From contig NZ_BMLT01000004.1 in NCBI RefSeq assembly GCF_014645375.1, forward strand, positions 1 to 64,000: 64,000 nt of DNA, read 5' to 3'. The position numbers and the translations under genes were made by a program. The stretch comes from Marinobacterium nitratireducens. GTDB taxonomy: Bacteria; Pseudomonadota; Gammaproteobacteria; Pseudomonadales; Balneatricaceae. Positions 28,275 through 37,192 of the stretch are shown piece after piece. Under the pieces are notes generated by a model. That model was not told where the DNA came from and ran no database searches. It worked only from the letters and a program-made list of their open reading frames with translations. The number at the start of each line of letters is the position of its first letter. Position 1 is the first letter of the stretch.

Positions 28275-28558
28275 CGCACCCCGGTTACGGGGCGATCCCG
28301 GAACAGGTCCAGCAGATACTCCTCCTTGGGGGGCGGCATCTGCAGGTAATACCCCTTCTCGTCGATCCCCGCCAGCACCTTTTCGACGTCGACACGCGCC
28401 AGCTTGCGCGAAGCGGTAACCGGCATATCCATCACATGCTCGGCACGGCCGAACATCTCGAGCAACGCCTCGGGCACCCGCTTCAGCTGATCGCGCTTGT
28501 CGACGTAAAGGTACATTTCATCCTTGCGCGAACTTTTGAAAATACTGCAAATCTTCAT
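28271..28558 (-). CDS. ycgL: YcgL-domain protein
   Basis: The 95-residue protein starts MKICSIFKSSRKDEMYLYVDKRD and matches the YcgL family across its whole length (LKRVPEALLEMFG, then LPPPKEEYLLD-like QMPPPKEEYLLDLF). Function unknown. It lies between rnd and ycgN in the conserved order; the 209-base gap to rnd holds a dispersed repeat. Confidence 0.92.
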   Translation of the reverse strand: MKICSIFKSSRKDEMYLYVDKRDQLKRVPEALLEMFGRAEHVMDMPVTASRKLARVDVEKVLAGIDEKGYYLQMPPPKEEYLLDLFRDRPVTGVR

Positions 28559-28689
28559 CGTTAATTACCGCTACTCACCCGCCCTGCGGGTGTCGTGACA
28601 CGATGTCTTTCCATTGCCAAAGACCCGTGCCGGATTACCTGGCGTTAATGCATCCCATGCATCACACCCTAACAAACTCCTCAGGGCAG

Positions 28690-28770
28690 CGTAGGCACCC
28701 ATGATGGGTTGCGCCGCGATACCATCACTGCACAACGGTAGCAGGTACCAGCGCGGCTCCACCCACCCTA
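28690..28770. repeat. GTAGGGTGGG-family repeat ending on the rnd stop codon
   Basis: Read on the minus strand it begins GTAGGGTGGGTGGAGCCGCG at the rnd stop and ends near GGCGTTACGC-like sequence with ACCCATCATGGGTG. The TAG at 28768-28770 is both the stop codon of rnd and part of the repeat's GTAGGGTG end. Confidence 0.6.
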
Positions 28771-29943
28771 CTGTTCGAACTGACGCAACTGCGCCAGCAG
28801 GCGCTCAGCCACCACCTCGCGGCGCCAGCCCTGCAAACCCTCCGGCAGGTGGTAGTCGCCAGCTTCGTCCCGCGAACGCACCAGCGCCTCCAGGTCGCGC
28901 TTGCGCAGCAGCACTTCCGGCGCCATATCGAGCTGCTGCGCGCATTCGCGCGCAATCGCCTTGAGCCGCTTGAGGCGCTTGTTCCAGATCACGTGCAAGG
29001 GCTTCGGGATCGGTTCGACCGGCCGCTGCCCCTGCTCCAGCACGGCGCGCTGCAGCACTTCGAGAATGGCCTGACCGTCCTCGCGCACCACCCGCCGCTT
29101 GAGTTCGGGCACCCGGGTCAGCTCATCCAGATTGCGCGGCCAGCGATTGATGATCTCGAGCAACTGCTGGTTGCGCAACACCCGGTTGCGCGGCACATCC
29201 CGCTCCCGGCAGACCTGCTCACGCCAGGCTGCCAGGTCGCGCAGCGCCGCCATTTTGTGCGGCGGCACTGCGGCCATCTGACTGAAACGCAGATAATAGC
29301 GCCAGCCTTCCGGATCCCGGTCGACAGCGTTGTCGAGCAGCGCCTCCATCTCCTCGGCCAGCCAGGCGGTCATACCCCGGCGTTCCAGCTCCTGCCGCTG
29401 CTGCAGGCAGACCGCCGGAAGATAGGCCACATCCAGCGCCGCATAGCGCTCCTGCTCCTGCGTCAACGGTCGCTGCAACCAGTCGGAGGTCGTCTCCGCC
29501 TTGCCCATCTGCACCCCCAGCGCGTGCTCCAGCATGCGCTGCAGCCCCATGGTAAAGCCCCAGCCGACATAGGCTCCGGCCACCTGGGTGTCGAACAGCG
29601 GCCGCGGCAGTACACCAAGGCTGTGCAGAAAGAGCTCGAGGTCCTCGGAACTCGCATGCAGCACTTTCAACACCGACTCGTCGGTGAAAAGCGCCGCCAG
29701 CGGCGCGAAATCCCCGATCGAAAGCGGATCGATCAGGTAGCAGCGCTTGTCGTCCGCCAGCTGAATCAGCCCCGGAATCGGGTAGAAAGTATCGACCCGC
29801 TGAAACTCCGTATCCAGCGCCACCATCGGCAGCGTGCGCCAGTACTGGCAGAGCCGCGCCAGGTCGCCATCGGTATCGACCCGCACCGGTTGCTGTGCGG
29901 CCCGCTCCAGAAGCTGCCAGTCGTATCCATTCGTTTCGGTCAT
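28768..29943 (-). CDS. rnd: Ribonuclease D
   Basis: The 391-residue 3'-5' exoribonuclease has DEDDy motifs: Exo I VALDTEFQRVDTFYP (about residue 42), Exo II HASSEDLELF (about 96) and Exo III YAALDVAYLPAVC (about 170). Two HRDC domains fill residues about 210-380. It trims tRNA and other stable RNA 3' ends. The ATG at 29943 lies just downstream of a short gap from recR on the opposite side. Its TAG stop falls within a dispersed repeat. Confidence 0.96.
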   Translation of the reverse strand: MTETNGYDWQLLERAAQQPVRVDTDGDLARLCQYWRTLPMVALDTEFQRVDTFYPIPGLIQLADDKRCYLIDPLSIGDFAPLAALFTDESVLKVLHASSEDLELFLHSLGVLPRPLFDTQVAGAYVGWGFTMGLQRMLEHALGVQMGKAETTSDWLQRPLTQEQERYAALDVAYLPAVCLQQRQELERRGMTAWLAEEMEALLDNAVDRDPEGWRYYLRFSQMAAVPPHKMAALRDLAAWREQVCRERDVPRNRVLRNQQLLEIINRWPRNLDELTRVPELKRRVVREDGQAILEVLQRAVLEQGQRPVEPIPKPLHVIWNKRLKRLKAIARECAQQLDMAPEVLLRKRDLEALVRSRDEAGDYHLPEGLQGWRREVVAERLLAQLRQFEQ

Positions 29944-29950
29944 GCCTACC

Positions 29951-30550
29951 TCAGATCAGGCTGCGCCGTCCGGCCAGCGCGTGGGCCAGGGTACCGCCGT
30001 CGATAAACTCGAGCTCACCACCCACCGGCACGCCATGGGCAATCCGACTGACACGGATACCCATCTCCCGCACCTGCTCGGCGATATAGTGCGCCGTGGC
30101 CTCCCCTTCGACGGTGGGATTGGTCGCCAGGATCACCTCCTTGACCTCGCCGACGTCGAGACGGTCGAGCAGCCGGTCGATGCCCAGATCTTCCGGACCG
30201 ACACCATCGATCGGCGAGAGATGCCCCTTGAGCACGAAGTAATAGCCGCCAAAGCCTCCGGTCTGCTCGATGGCCAGCATGTCGACAGGCGACTCCAGCA
30301 CGCACAGCAGCGAAGGGTCGCGGCTTTTAGATGCACAGACGGCGCACAGCGGATCCTCCGACAGGGTGCGGCAGCGTTCGCATTCGCCGACTTTTTCGAC
30401 CGCCTCGCGCAGCGCGCCGGCGAGCTCCAGCGCCGCCTCGCGATCGTGCTCCAGCAGATGCAGCGCCATGCGCTGCGCCGACTTGGGCCCGACACCGGGC
30501 AGACAGCGCAGCGCCTTGATCAACTGCTGAATCAGGGGACTGAAGGACAT
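29951..30550 (-). CDS. recR: Recombination mediator RecR
   Basis: The 199-residue protein has an N-terminal helix-hairpin-helix ([20 protein letters not shown]), a C4 zinc finger ([16 protein letters not shown]) and a Toprim domain ([15 protein letters not shown]) to the C-terminus. It acts with RecF/RecO to load RecA at gaps. It is last in the dnaX-ybaB-recR operon, 4 bases after ybaB. Confidence 0.97.
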   Translation of the reverse strand: MSFSPLIQQLIKALRCLPGVGPKSAQRMALHLLEHDREAALELAGALREAVEKVGECERCRTLSEDPLCAVCASKSRDPSLLCVLESPVDMLAIEQTGGFGGYYFVLKGHLSPIDGVGPEDLGIDRLLDRLDVGEVKEVILATNPTVEGEATAHYIAEQVREMGIRVSRIAHGVPVGGELEFIDGGTLAHALAGRRSLI

Positions 30551-30554
30551 GGCG

Positions 30555-30878
30555 TCAGAACGGCATGTTGAAACCCGGCGGCAATTGCATGCCGGAGGTT
30601 ACCTTGGCCATCTTTTCCTTGGTGCTGGTTTCGACCTTGCGCACCGCATCGTTGACGGCGGCTGCCACCAGGTCCTCGAGAATTTCCTTGTCCTCTCCCA
30701 TCAGGCTGTCGTCGAGGGAGATGCGCTTGACGTCGTGACGACCGTTCATCACCACCTGCACGAGACCGGCGCCGGACTCGCCGGTCACTTCGGCACGCGC
30801 AATCTCTTCCTGCACCCGCTGCATATCTTCCTGCATTTTCTGGGCCTGCTTCATCAGGTTGCCCATGCCTTTCATCAT
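30555..30878 (-). CDS. ybaB: YbaB/EbfC nucleoid-associated protein
   Basis: The 107-residue protein starts [20 protein letters not shown] with the Met/Gln-rich first helix of the family and ends PPGFNMPF. It is a dimeric DNA-binding protein of tweezer-like shape. It lies in the standard dnaX-ybaB-recR order, 15 bases after dnaX. Confidence 0.96.
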   Translation of the reverse strand: MMKGMGNLMKQAQKMQEDMQRVQEEIARAEVTGESGAGLVQVVMNGRHDVKRISLDDSLMGEDKEILEDLVAAAVNDAVRKVETSTKEKMAKVTSGMQLPPGFNMPF

Positions 30879-30893
30879 TTCACTTTCCTCTCA

Positions 30894-32927
30894 CTATTGA
30901 TCTGCTTCGACCGGGATAACGCTTTCCAGGTCGATACTGGCGTCGAACTGAGACAGCACCGCCTGCACCAACGGGTCCTGCTCGATAGCGCGAACCGCCT
31001 GCGCCTGACGTTCCTGACGCTTGCGCAGCTGGTACTGGTGCGGCGTTTCGAAGCGCTGGACGCCAACCTCGAATTCTACCTCAACTGAGGGATCAAAATA
31101 ATCGCGCAGCGCCTGACGGATACGATCCCGCTGCGTTTCGCTCAGCAGCGCTTCCTGCTGCGCCGTATAGTGGAAGCGCAACACCCCGCCCTGCACCGAG
31201 TCGAGCGAAAGGTTCGCCACCAGGCTTGCGGTCATGCCGCTAAGGCCCAGGCCGTGACATAGCGCGACCCAATCCTCGGCACGCAGCCGCTCCAGCACCA
31301 GCCGCTCCGACTGCGGCGCAGGATCAGGGGCGTCGACAGCAGGCCCCGCGGGCGCCGGCGCAGTCTCGACTTGCGCCGGTGGCGCTGCGGCGGCAGGCAC
31401 CCCGGGCACCGCATCAGGCCGGCGCGCCTCGGTTACAGGCGCAGACGGAGGCGGTTCAGGCTTTTTTCCGCCAGCCACTCCCGGGGCTTCGCCCTCATCA
31501 TAAGCCGGGATATCAGCTTCGTCATACTCAGGTGGCGCCGGCGGCAGATCAGGAACAGATTGCGCCCCTGGGCCGCTATCCAGCTCCCAGGGCGGCGGAT
31601 CGGAATCCGGGATTGCGGGCGCCGGCACTTCAGGCGCCGCTTCAGCCCTGCCTTCGGACGCAGGCTGACGGGGCGGATGCATCGGTACAGGCTTCGATAG
31701 ACCGACGTCCGGCGCAGGCTGCTGCGCCGCGGGCGCCGGCTTCGATAGACCGGCAGCGGGCGCAGACGCCTGCGCGACAGGGGCAGGCTTCGCCTCCGGC
31801 GTCACGGACGCCGACAGCGCAGGCGCGCCCCCGGGCTCTGCGTCCGCGGGACGAAACGCCAGCATGCGCAGCAGCACCATTTCCAGCCCCTCGCGACCAT
31901 CCGGCACGAAAGGCAGATCACGCCGCCCCATCAGCGCGATCTGGTAATAAAGCTGCACATCCTCGGCCGTCAGCGACTGCGCCAGCGCCAGTACCTGCTC
32001 AAGATCCCCAAGGCTGTTGTCAGCCGCGTCGGGAAGCACCTGGGCAATGGCAATGCGGTGCAGCAGACTGATCAGATCGCCGAGCACGCTGGCGTAATCC
32101 GGTGAGAAGCGAGCCAGTTCCTCGACCGCCGCCAGCAGCGTCTTCGGGTCCTGGGCCGCCAGGCTTTCCACCAGCCGGTACACCAGCCGCTGATCGATGG
32201 TACCCAGCATCGCCTGAACATCGGCGGCGGTGACCTGCCCTGCGCCGAACGCGATCGCCTGATCGGTCAGGCTCATGGCGTCGCGCATCGAACCGTCCGC
32301 CGAGCGCGCCAGCTGCCACAGCGCCGGCTCCTCGTAGGCAATATTCTCCTGCCCGAGGACAAACTGCAGATGCTCGACGATCCGCTCGGGAATAAGGTTC
32401 TTGAGGTTGAACTGCAGACAGCGGGACAGGATCGTCACCGGCAGCTTCTGCGGGTCGGTGGTCGCCAACAGGAACTTGACGTGCGGCGGCGGCTCCTCCA
32501 GCGTCTTCAGCAGCGCATTGAAGGAATGCGTGGACAGCATGTGCACCTCGTCTATCAGGTACACCTTGTAGCGGCCATGGGTCGGCGCGTACTGGACATT
32601 TTCCAGCAGCTCCCGCGTATCCTCCACCTTGGTGCGGGATGCGGCGTCCACCTCGATCAGATCGACGAAGCGCCCCTCGGCAATTTCACGGCAGGCGCTA
32701 CACTGGCCGCAGGGGTCTGACGACACGCCGGTTTCGCAGTTGAGCGATTTGGCGAACAGCCGGGCAATGGACGTCTTGCCCACGCCACGCGTGCCGGTAA
32801 AGAGATAGGCATGATGCAGGCGGTCGTCGTCCAGCGCGTTCACCAGCGCCTTCAGCACGTGCTCCTGCCCCACCATCTCCTGGAATCGTTTCGGGCGCCA
32901 TTTCCGCGCCAGAACCTGATAGCTCAT
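30894..32927 (-). CDS. dnaX: DNA polymerase III subunit tau (gamma by frameshift)
   Basis: The 677-residue protein carries an AAA+ clamp-loader core (residues 1-365): Walker A GTRGVGKTSIARLF, the zinc module CETGVSSDPCGQCSAC and Walker B LIDEVHML. A long Pro/Ala-rich linker (about 370-530) and the tau-specific C-terminus that binds polymerase alpha and DnaB follow. Within the linker the codons GGA AAA AAG form a slippery heptamer, described separately, so a short gamma form of about 490 residues is expected. It is first in the operon with ybaB and recR. No SRP RNA gene lies upstream, unlike some relatives. Confidence 0.97.
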   Translation of the reverse strand: MSYQVLARKWRPKRFQEMVGQEHVLKALVNALDDDRLHHAYLFTGTRGVGKTSIARLFAKSLNCETGVSSDPCGQCSACREIAEGRFVDLIEVDAASRTKVEDTRELLENVQYAPTHGRYKVYLIDEVHMLSTHSFNALLKTLEEPPPHVKFLLATTDPQKLPVTILSRCLQFNLKNLIPERIVEHLQFVLGQENIAYEEPALWQLARSADGSMRDAMSLTDQAIAFGAGQVTAADVQAMLGTIDQRLVYRLVESLAAQDPKTLLAAVEELARFSPDYASVLGDLISLLHRIAIAQVLPDAADNSLGDLEQVLALAQSLTAEDVQLYYQIALMGRRDLPFVPDGREGLEMVLLRMLAFRPADAEPGGAPALSASVTPEAKPAPVAQASAPAAGLSKPAPAAQQPAPDVGLSKPVPMHPPRQPASEGRAEAAPEVPAPAIPDSDPPPWELDSGPGAQSVPDLPPAPPEYDEADIPAYDEGEAPGVAGGKKPEPPPSAPVTEARRPDAVPGVPAAAAPPAQVETAPAPAGPAVDAPDPAPQSERLVLERLRAEDWVALCHGLGLSGMTASLVANLSLDSVQGGVLRFHYTAQQEALLSETQRDRIRQALRDYFDPSVEVEFEVGVQRFETPHQYQLRKRQERQAQAVRAIEQDPLVQAVLSQFDASIDLESVIPVEADQ
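31461..31467 (-). promoter_or_regulatory. Programmed -1 ribosomal frameshift site in dnaX
   Basis: Heptamer A-AAA-AAG in frame after GGC GG. A Shine-Dalgarno-like GGGAG (31478-31482) lies exactly 10 bases upstream, and after slippage the next codons are GCC TGA, giving immediate termination. A downstream stem GCGCCT/AGGCGC with a 7-base loop starts 18 bases after it. This mirrors the E. coli signal and predicts a 490-residue gamma subunit. Confidence 0.85.
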
Positions 32928-33039
32928 CGTAGCCCTGATACCGACTTCTGTAGATTGGCGCCTATGCTACCGGCTGGGACGCCGCCATGCCAGCGAATAA
33001 CGGCGCCGCAGGCGCGTATAGCCCGCCGCGGGGTTGAGA

Positions 33040-33078
33040 TTTAGCAAGCCAAACATATAATAAGCATAGCTTACTAAA
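33040..33078 (+). promoter_or_regulatory. MarR-type operator around the -10 of marR-emrAB
   Basis: Arms TTTAGCAAGC (33040-33049) and GCTTACTAAA (33069-33078) are inverted with one mismatch and bracket a perfect TATAAT (33056-33061). The inner AGCATAGCT is also symmetric. Binding of the adjacent MarR protein would block the promoter. Confidence 0.7.
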
Positions 33079-33093
33079 TTTCACGGACCCGAC

Positions 33094-33531
33094 ATGCCTC
33101 CAAAGAACCCGGCCAGCAGCAACCTGGGCTTCCTGCTTGCCGACACCACCCGACTTATGCGCCGGCGTTTTCAGGAATGCGACAGCAAGAGCGGGCTGAC
33201 CTATGCCCAGGCCCGGGCGCTGGTTTACATCGCCCGTTTCGAGGGGCGTCGCCAGGTCGAGCTGGCGGAAGGCCTGGAGATCCAGCCCATGACACTGGCC
33301 CGGCTGGTCGATCAGCTGCAGGCGCAGTCTCTGGTCGAACGCCGGCCCGACCCCCAGGACAGACGCGCCCACCGCCTCTATATCACAGAGGCGGCGCAGG
33401 AACCTTTGAGAGAAATACGCAAGCTAGGACAGCAGGTCTACGACCGGATGCTGGCGGGGCTGGACCAGGCGCAGCAGGACGCACTGCTATCGGCGCTGGA
33501 GCTGATGCGCAGCAACCTTATCAACGACTGA
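33094..33531 (+). CDS. MarR-family repressor of an EmrAB-type pump
   Basis: The 145-residue winged-helix regulator (LTYAQARALVYIARFEG, then QPMTLARLVDQLQAQSLVERR recognition helix, then DPQDRRAHRLYITEAA wing) is first in a three-gene operon with emrA and emrB homologues. In E. coli the comparable gene is mprA/emrR, which binds pump substrates and releases the operator. Its own operator is visible just upstream. Confidence 0.9.
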   Translation: MPPKNPASSNLGFLLADTTRLMRRRFQECDSKSGLTYAQARALVYIARFEGRRQVELAEGLEIQPMTLARLVDQLQAQSLVERRPDPQDRRAHRLYITEAAQEPLREIRKLGQQVYDRMLAGLDQAQQDALLSALELMRSNLIND

Positions 33532-33561
33532 AACGACAGACACGAACAGGGAGCCGATCCC

Positions 33562-34635
33562 GTGAGCGATATCCAAGAATCAATCCCCACCTCCGACCCG
33601 GAAGCCGTGGACCGCAAACGGTTTCGCGGTCGCATCGCGCTGATGCTGGCGATTCCGCTGTTGGTAGTGAGTGTGGCAGTGGCGTTCTACCTGTCAGGCG
33701 GGCGCTTCGTCGAGACCGACAACGCCTACCTGAAAGCCAACAAGGCGCCGATCAGCAGTGAAGTCAGCGGCCGCGTCCAGGAAGTGCTGGTCAGGGACAA
33801 CGACAGTGTCGAGCGCGGCGATGTGCTGTTTCGCATCGACCCCGCCGCTTTCGAAACCGCCCTGCAGCGCGCCGATGCCCGTCTTGCCGGCGTGCGCACG
33901 GAACTCGAGGCGCTGCAGGAAAGCTATCGCCAGAAACAGGCCGAGATCGGCGAGGCCGATACCGACCTCGGTTTCTGGCAGCGCGAAGCCGGACGCCAGG
34001 AGCAGCTGGCGCGCAAGGGCGCGGTATCCCAGTCGCAGCTGGATGAATCCCGCCACAATGCCGATATGGCGCGACAGAAGAAGGCCACGCTGGAACTCGA
34101 ACTCAGACGCCTGGCCGCAGAACTCGCCGGCGGCCCGGGCCGGCCGCTGGAGCAGCACCCGGATTACCGTGTTGCCAGCGCCGAACTGGAGCAGGCACGC
34201 CTGGACCTTGCGCGTACCGAAGTGCGGGCGCCGTTCAGCGGCCATGTCAGCCAGCTGCCCGAGCCCGGCGAGTACATCACCCAGGGCAAAGCCGCCGCGG
34301 TCCTGATCGGTGACGACATCTGGGTCGAAGCGAACTTCATCGAAGCCGACCTCACCCACGTCAGCGAAGGCCAGCCGGTCAACATTCGCCTGGACATCTT
34401 TCCCGACCATCACTGGGCCGGAACCGTCGAGAGTCTGAGCCCGGCCACCGGCGCCGAATTCGCGGTAATCCCAGCCCAGAACGCCACCGGCAACTGGGTC
34501 AAGATTCCGCAGCGCGTCACGGTGCGCATCCGCCTGGACAAGGAGTCGGCCGGACCACAGCTGCGCGCCGGTCTCAGCGCGCTGGTCGAAGTCGACACCG
34601 GCGCACGCTGCCGGCTGCCCAGCCTGTGCTCGTGA
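33562..34635 (+). CDS. EmrA/HlyD-family membrane fusion protein
   Basis: The 357-residue protein starts at GTG with AGGGAG upstream. It has one membrane helix (about residues 26-46), then the first lipoyl half (VETDNAYLKANKAPISSEVSGRV), a coiled-coil hairpin (about 95-215), the second half (VRAPFSGHVSQLPEPGEYI) and a beta-barrel. The VETDNAYLKA motif is typical of EmrA. It connects the MFS pump to a TolC-like channel. It overlaps the emrB gene by one base. Confidence 0.93.
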   Translation: MSDIQESIPTSDPEAVDRKRFRGRIALMLAIPLLVVSVAVAFYLSGGRFVETDNAYLKANKAPISSEVSGRVQEVLVRDNDSVERGDVLFRIDPAAFETALQRADARLAGVRTELEALQESYRQKQAEIGEADTDLGFWQREAGRQEQLARKGAVSQSQLDESRHNADMARQKKATLELELRRLAAELAGGPGRPLEQHPDYRVASAELEQARLDLARTEVRAPFSGHVSQLPEPGEYITQGKAAAVLIGDDIWVEANFIEADLTHVSEGQPVNIRLDIFPDHHWAGTVESLSPATGAEFAVIPAQNATGNWVKIPQRVTVRIRLDKESAGPQLRAGLSALVEVDTGARCRLPSLCS

Positions 34636-36134
34636 TGACGGAGCGTAAACGCCTGCTGATCACCGTCACGGTGATGCTCTCCACCATCATGCAGGCGCTG
34701 GATACCACCATCGCCAACGTCGCCCTGCCCAACATGCAGGGCAGCCTGTCGGCCACTCAGGACCAGATCTCCTGGGTGCTGACCTCCTATATCGTCGGCG
34801 CGGCCATCTTCATGCCGCTGACCGGTTTCCTCGCCGCCCGCTTCGGCCGCAAGCGCCTGTTCCTGGTTTCGGTCATCGGCTTTACCGTCACGTCGATGCT
34901 CTGCGGCGCCGCCCAGTCACTGGAGCAGATGGTGCTGTTTCGCCTGCTGCAGGGCGTGTTCGGCGCCGCACTGGTGCCGCTGTCCCAGGCCGTGCTGCTG
35001 GACAGCAATCCGCCGGAAAAGCACGGCTCGGCGATGGCGCTCTGGGGCGTCGGCGTGATGGTCGGCCCCATTCTGGGCCCGACGCTCGGCGGCTACCTGA
35101 CGGAATACTACAATTGGCGCTGGGTCTTCTATATCAATCTGCCGTTCGGCATTCTCGCCTGGCTCGGGCTCTGGCTGTTCGTCGACGAAACGCCCATCGA
35201 CCGCGAACGCCGCTTCGACCTGCTCGGCTTCGGCTTCCTGGCACTGGCGATCGGCTCGCTGCAGATGGCGCTGGACCGCGGCGAACTGCTGGGCTGGCTG
35301 GACTCGACCGAGGTCATCGTGGAGCTGTCTCTGGCAGCGCTGTGCGCCTATCTTTTCCTGGCGCACAGCCTCACGCACAAGCACCCTTTCATCAATCCGG
35401 CCATTTTTCGCGATCGCAACTTCAGCCTCGGGCTGGTAACGATTTTCGCCGTCGGCATCATACTGCTGGCGACCATGGCCCTGATGCCGCCCTACCTGCA
35501 GCACCTGGCCAACTATCCGGTGATGGCCACCGGCCTGGTGCTCGCCCCGCGCGGCATCGGCACCATGGTGGCCATGATGATCGCCGGGCGCCTGGGGCAG
35601 CGGGTCGACAGCCGCTACATCATCGGCACGGGCCTGCTAATGGTGGCGTTTTCGCTGTGGGAAATGACCTTTTTCACGCCGGATGTGAGCCAGGCGGCGC
35701 TGGTGCGCACGGGCCTGGTGCAGGGATTCGGCCTGGGACTGGTGTTCGTGCCGCTGAGCACCCTGGCGTTCGTCACCCTGGCAAGGGAGTATCGCAACGA
35801 GGGCACCGCGCTGTTCAGCCTGATGCGCAATATCGGCAGCAGCATCGGCATCGCCTGGATGATATCGCTGCTGTCGCACAACACCCAGGCCAACCATGCT
35901 GCATTCGCAACCTACATCACCGACTTCAGCCTGCCGCTTCGCCAGGCCGTCGAAGCCGGCGTCTGGGACCTGGGAAGCGCCGCAGGCCTGACGGCACTGA
36001 ACGAGGAAGTCACGCGCCAGGCACAGTCGCTGGCCTATCTGCAGGATTTTCGCCTGATGATCTGGGTGACGCTCTCGGGCCTCCTGCTACTGCCGCTGAT
36101 GCAGTCGCAGAAGCGCGCTGTGCGTGAGGCGTGA
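34635..36134 (+). CDS. EmrB-type MFS multidrug exporter (DHA2, 14 TM)
   Basis: The 499-residue protein is counted from ATG 34635, which overlaps the emrA stop (TGATG); an in-frame GTG 9 bases upstream is less likely. DHA2 signatures are LDTTIANVALPNMQGSL (helix 1) and FLAARFGRKRLFLVSVIGF (motif A), plus motif C GPILGPTLGGYL. Fourteen helices are expected. The proton antiporter pairs with the upstream fusion protein in tripartite export of hydrophobic toxins. MarR control is likely. Confidence 0.93.
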   Translation: MTERKRLLITVTVMLSTIMQALDTTIANVALPNMQGSLSATQDQISWVLTSYIVGAAIFMPLTGFLAARFGRKRLFLVSVIGFTVTSMLCGAAQSLEQMVLFRLLQGVFGAALVPLSQAVLLDSNPPEKHGSAMALWGVGVMVGPILGPTLGGYLTEYYNWRWVFYINLPFGILAWLGLWLFVDETPIDRERRFDLLGFGFLALAIGSLQMALDRGELLGWLDSTEVIVELSLAALCAYLFLAHSLTHKHPFINPAIFRDRNFSLGLVTIFAVGIILLATMALMPPYLQHLANYPVMATGLVLAPRGIGTMVAMMIAGRLGQRVDSRYIIGTGLLMVAFSLWEMTFFTPDVSQAALVRTGLVQGFGLGLVFVPLSTLAFVTLAREYRNEGTALFSLMRNIGSSIGIAWMISLLSHNTQANHAAFATYITDFSLPLRQAVEAGVWDLGSAAGLTALNEEVTRQAQSLAYLQDFRLMIWVTLSGLLLLPLMQSQKRAVREA

Positions 36135-36147
36135 AGCGTGAAGCGTT

Positions 36148-36195
36148 TGTAGGGTGCCGGTGAGCGAAGCGAACCGCACCATCAGGGTGATGGCG
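36148..36195. repeat. GTAGGGTGC-family repeat
   Basis: GTAGGGTGC(CG)GTGAGCGAAGCGAACCGCACC followed by a short GATGG-containing tail lies between emrB and kdsB. It is a half-length relative of the complete inverted-repeat copy at 42527-42620. Confidence 0.6.
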
Positions 36196-36215
36196 CGATA
36201 AGCGTAGAAAGGTGC

Positions 36216-36983
36216 TTAGCCATCGCCAAGCAGCGCGCGCAGACGCTCCAGGTCTTCCGGCGTGTCGACGCCGGGCGGCGGCAGCTCCAGCGCCTCGGCG
36301 ACGTGGATGCGGGCCCCGTTCCAGAGCGCACGCAGCTGTTCCAGACACTCGGTGGACTCGATCGCTGCCGGCGGCCACTGCACGAAATCATTCAGCAGCT
36401 GCACACGGTAGCCGTAGATGCCGATATGACGCTGCCAGGCGAAGCCTTCCGGCAGCTGATCGCGCGCCTGACCCGCGGCAAAGGCGTCCCGCGGCCAGGG
36501 GATGGTCGCGCGACTGAAATACAGCGCCATGCCGAAGCGGTCCGTCACCACCTTGACGATATTCGGGTTCAGCATGCCCTCCACGTCCTCGATCGGCTCC
36601 GACAGCGTGGCGATACCGGCCTGAGGATTGGCGGCGAGGTTGGCCGCCACCTGATTGATGATCGACGGCGGTACCAGCGGCTCGTCGCCCTGTACGTTGA
36701 CGACGATCTCATCGCTGGCAAATCCCAGCCGGCTCACCACTTCCTGCAGACGGTCGGTGCCGGACGGATGATCGGCCGAGGTCATGCACACCTCGGCGCC
36801 GAAGCCGCGCGCAGCCTCCGCGATACGGTCGTCGTCGGTCGCCACCAGCACCCGGCCGGCATCGCTCTGGCAGGCACGCTCGTAGACGTGCTGCACCATG
36901 GGTTTGCCGGCGATCTCCGCCAGCGGCTTGCCGGGAAAACGGCTGGACCCGTAACGGGCCGGAATAATGACGCTGAAACTCAT
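36216..36983 (-). CDS. kdsB: 3-deoxy-manno-octulosonate cytidylyltransferase
   Basis: The 255-residue enzyme has the nucleotide-binding start [30 protein letters not shown] near residue 48, [11 protein letters not shown] near 98 and the C-terminal [20 protein letters not shown]. It couples KDO to CMP for lipid A core assembly in the cytosol. It is the last gene of the comEC-exbB-exbD-lpxK-trm112-kdsB cluster and overlaps trm112 by 4 bases. Confidence 0.97.
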   Translation of the reverse strand: MSFSVIIPARYGSSRFPGKPLAEIAGKPMVQHVYERACQSDAGRVLVATDDDRIAEAARGFGAEVCMTSADHPSGTDRLQEVVSRLGFASDEIVVNVQGDEPLVPPSIINQVAANLAANPQAGIATLSEPIEDVEGMLNPNIVKVVTDRFGMALYFSRATIPWPRDAFAAGQARDQLPEGFAWQRHIGIYGYRVQLLNDFVQWPPAAIESTECLEQLRALWNGARIHVAEALELPPPGVDTPEDLERLRALLGDG

Positions 36984-37183
36984 TTTCGGGCCTGCTTTCT
37001 CAGGTATTCACGCTCGTCTTCGGTCAGCTTGCGCGCCTCGGTCTCCAGCATCACCGGGATATCGTCCCGGATCGGATAGGCAAGACCGCTGGCGCTGCAG
37101 AACAGCTCGTTCGTTTCCCGGTGATAGTGCAGCGGCGCCTTGGACACCGGGCACACCAGTATATCGAGCAGTTTCTTGTCCAT
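36980..37183 (-). CDS. Trm112-family protein (YcaR-like)
   Basis: The 67-residue protein is counted from ATG 37183; a TTG 6 bases upstream is a less likely start. It reads [20 protein letters not shown] and has the family fold, but only the first zinc-site Cys (CPV) and one later Cys are kept. It sits between lpxK and kdsB as in E. coli and Pseudomonas; there it is thought to aid envelope or methyltransferase functions, role unproven. Confidence 0.93.
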   Translation of the reverse strand: MDKKLLDILVCPVSKAPLHYHRETNELFCSASGLAYPIRDDIPVMLETEARKLTEDEREYLRKQARK

Positions 37184-37192
37184 GTTCAACTC

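Noticed and set aside
32928-33093. SRP (4.5S) RNA upstream of dnaX
   Set aside because: The conserved GGTCAGGTCCGGAAGGAAGCAGCC-type core (its signature parts) was not seen on either strand.
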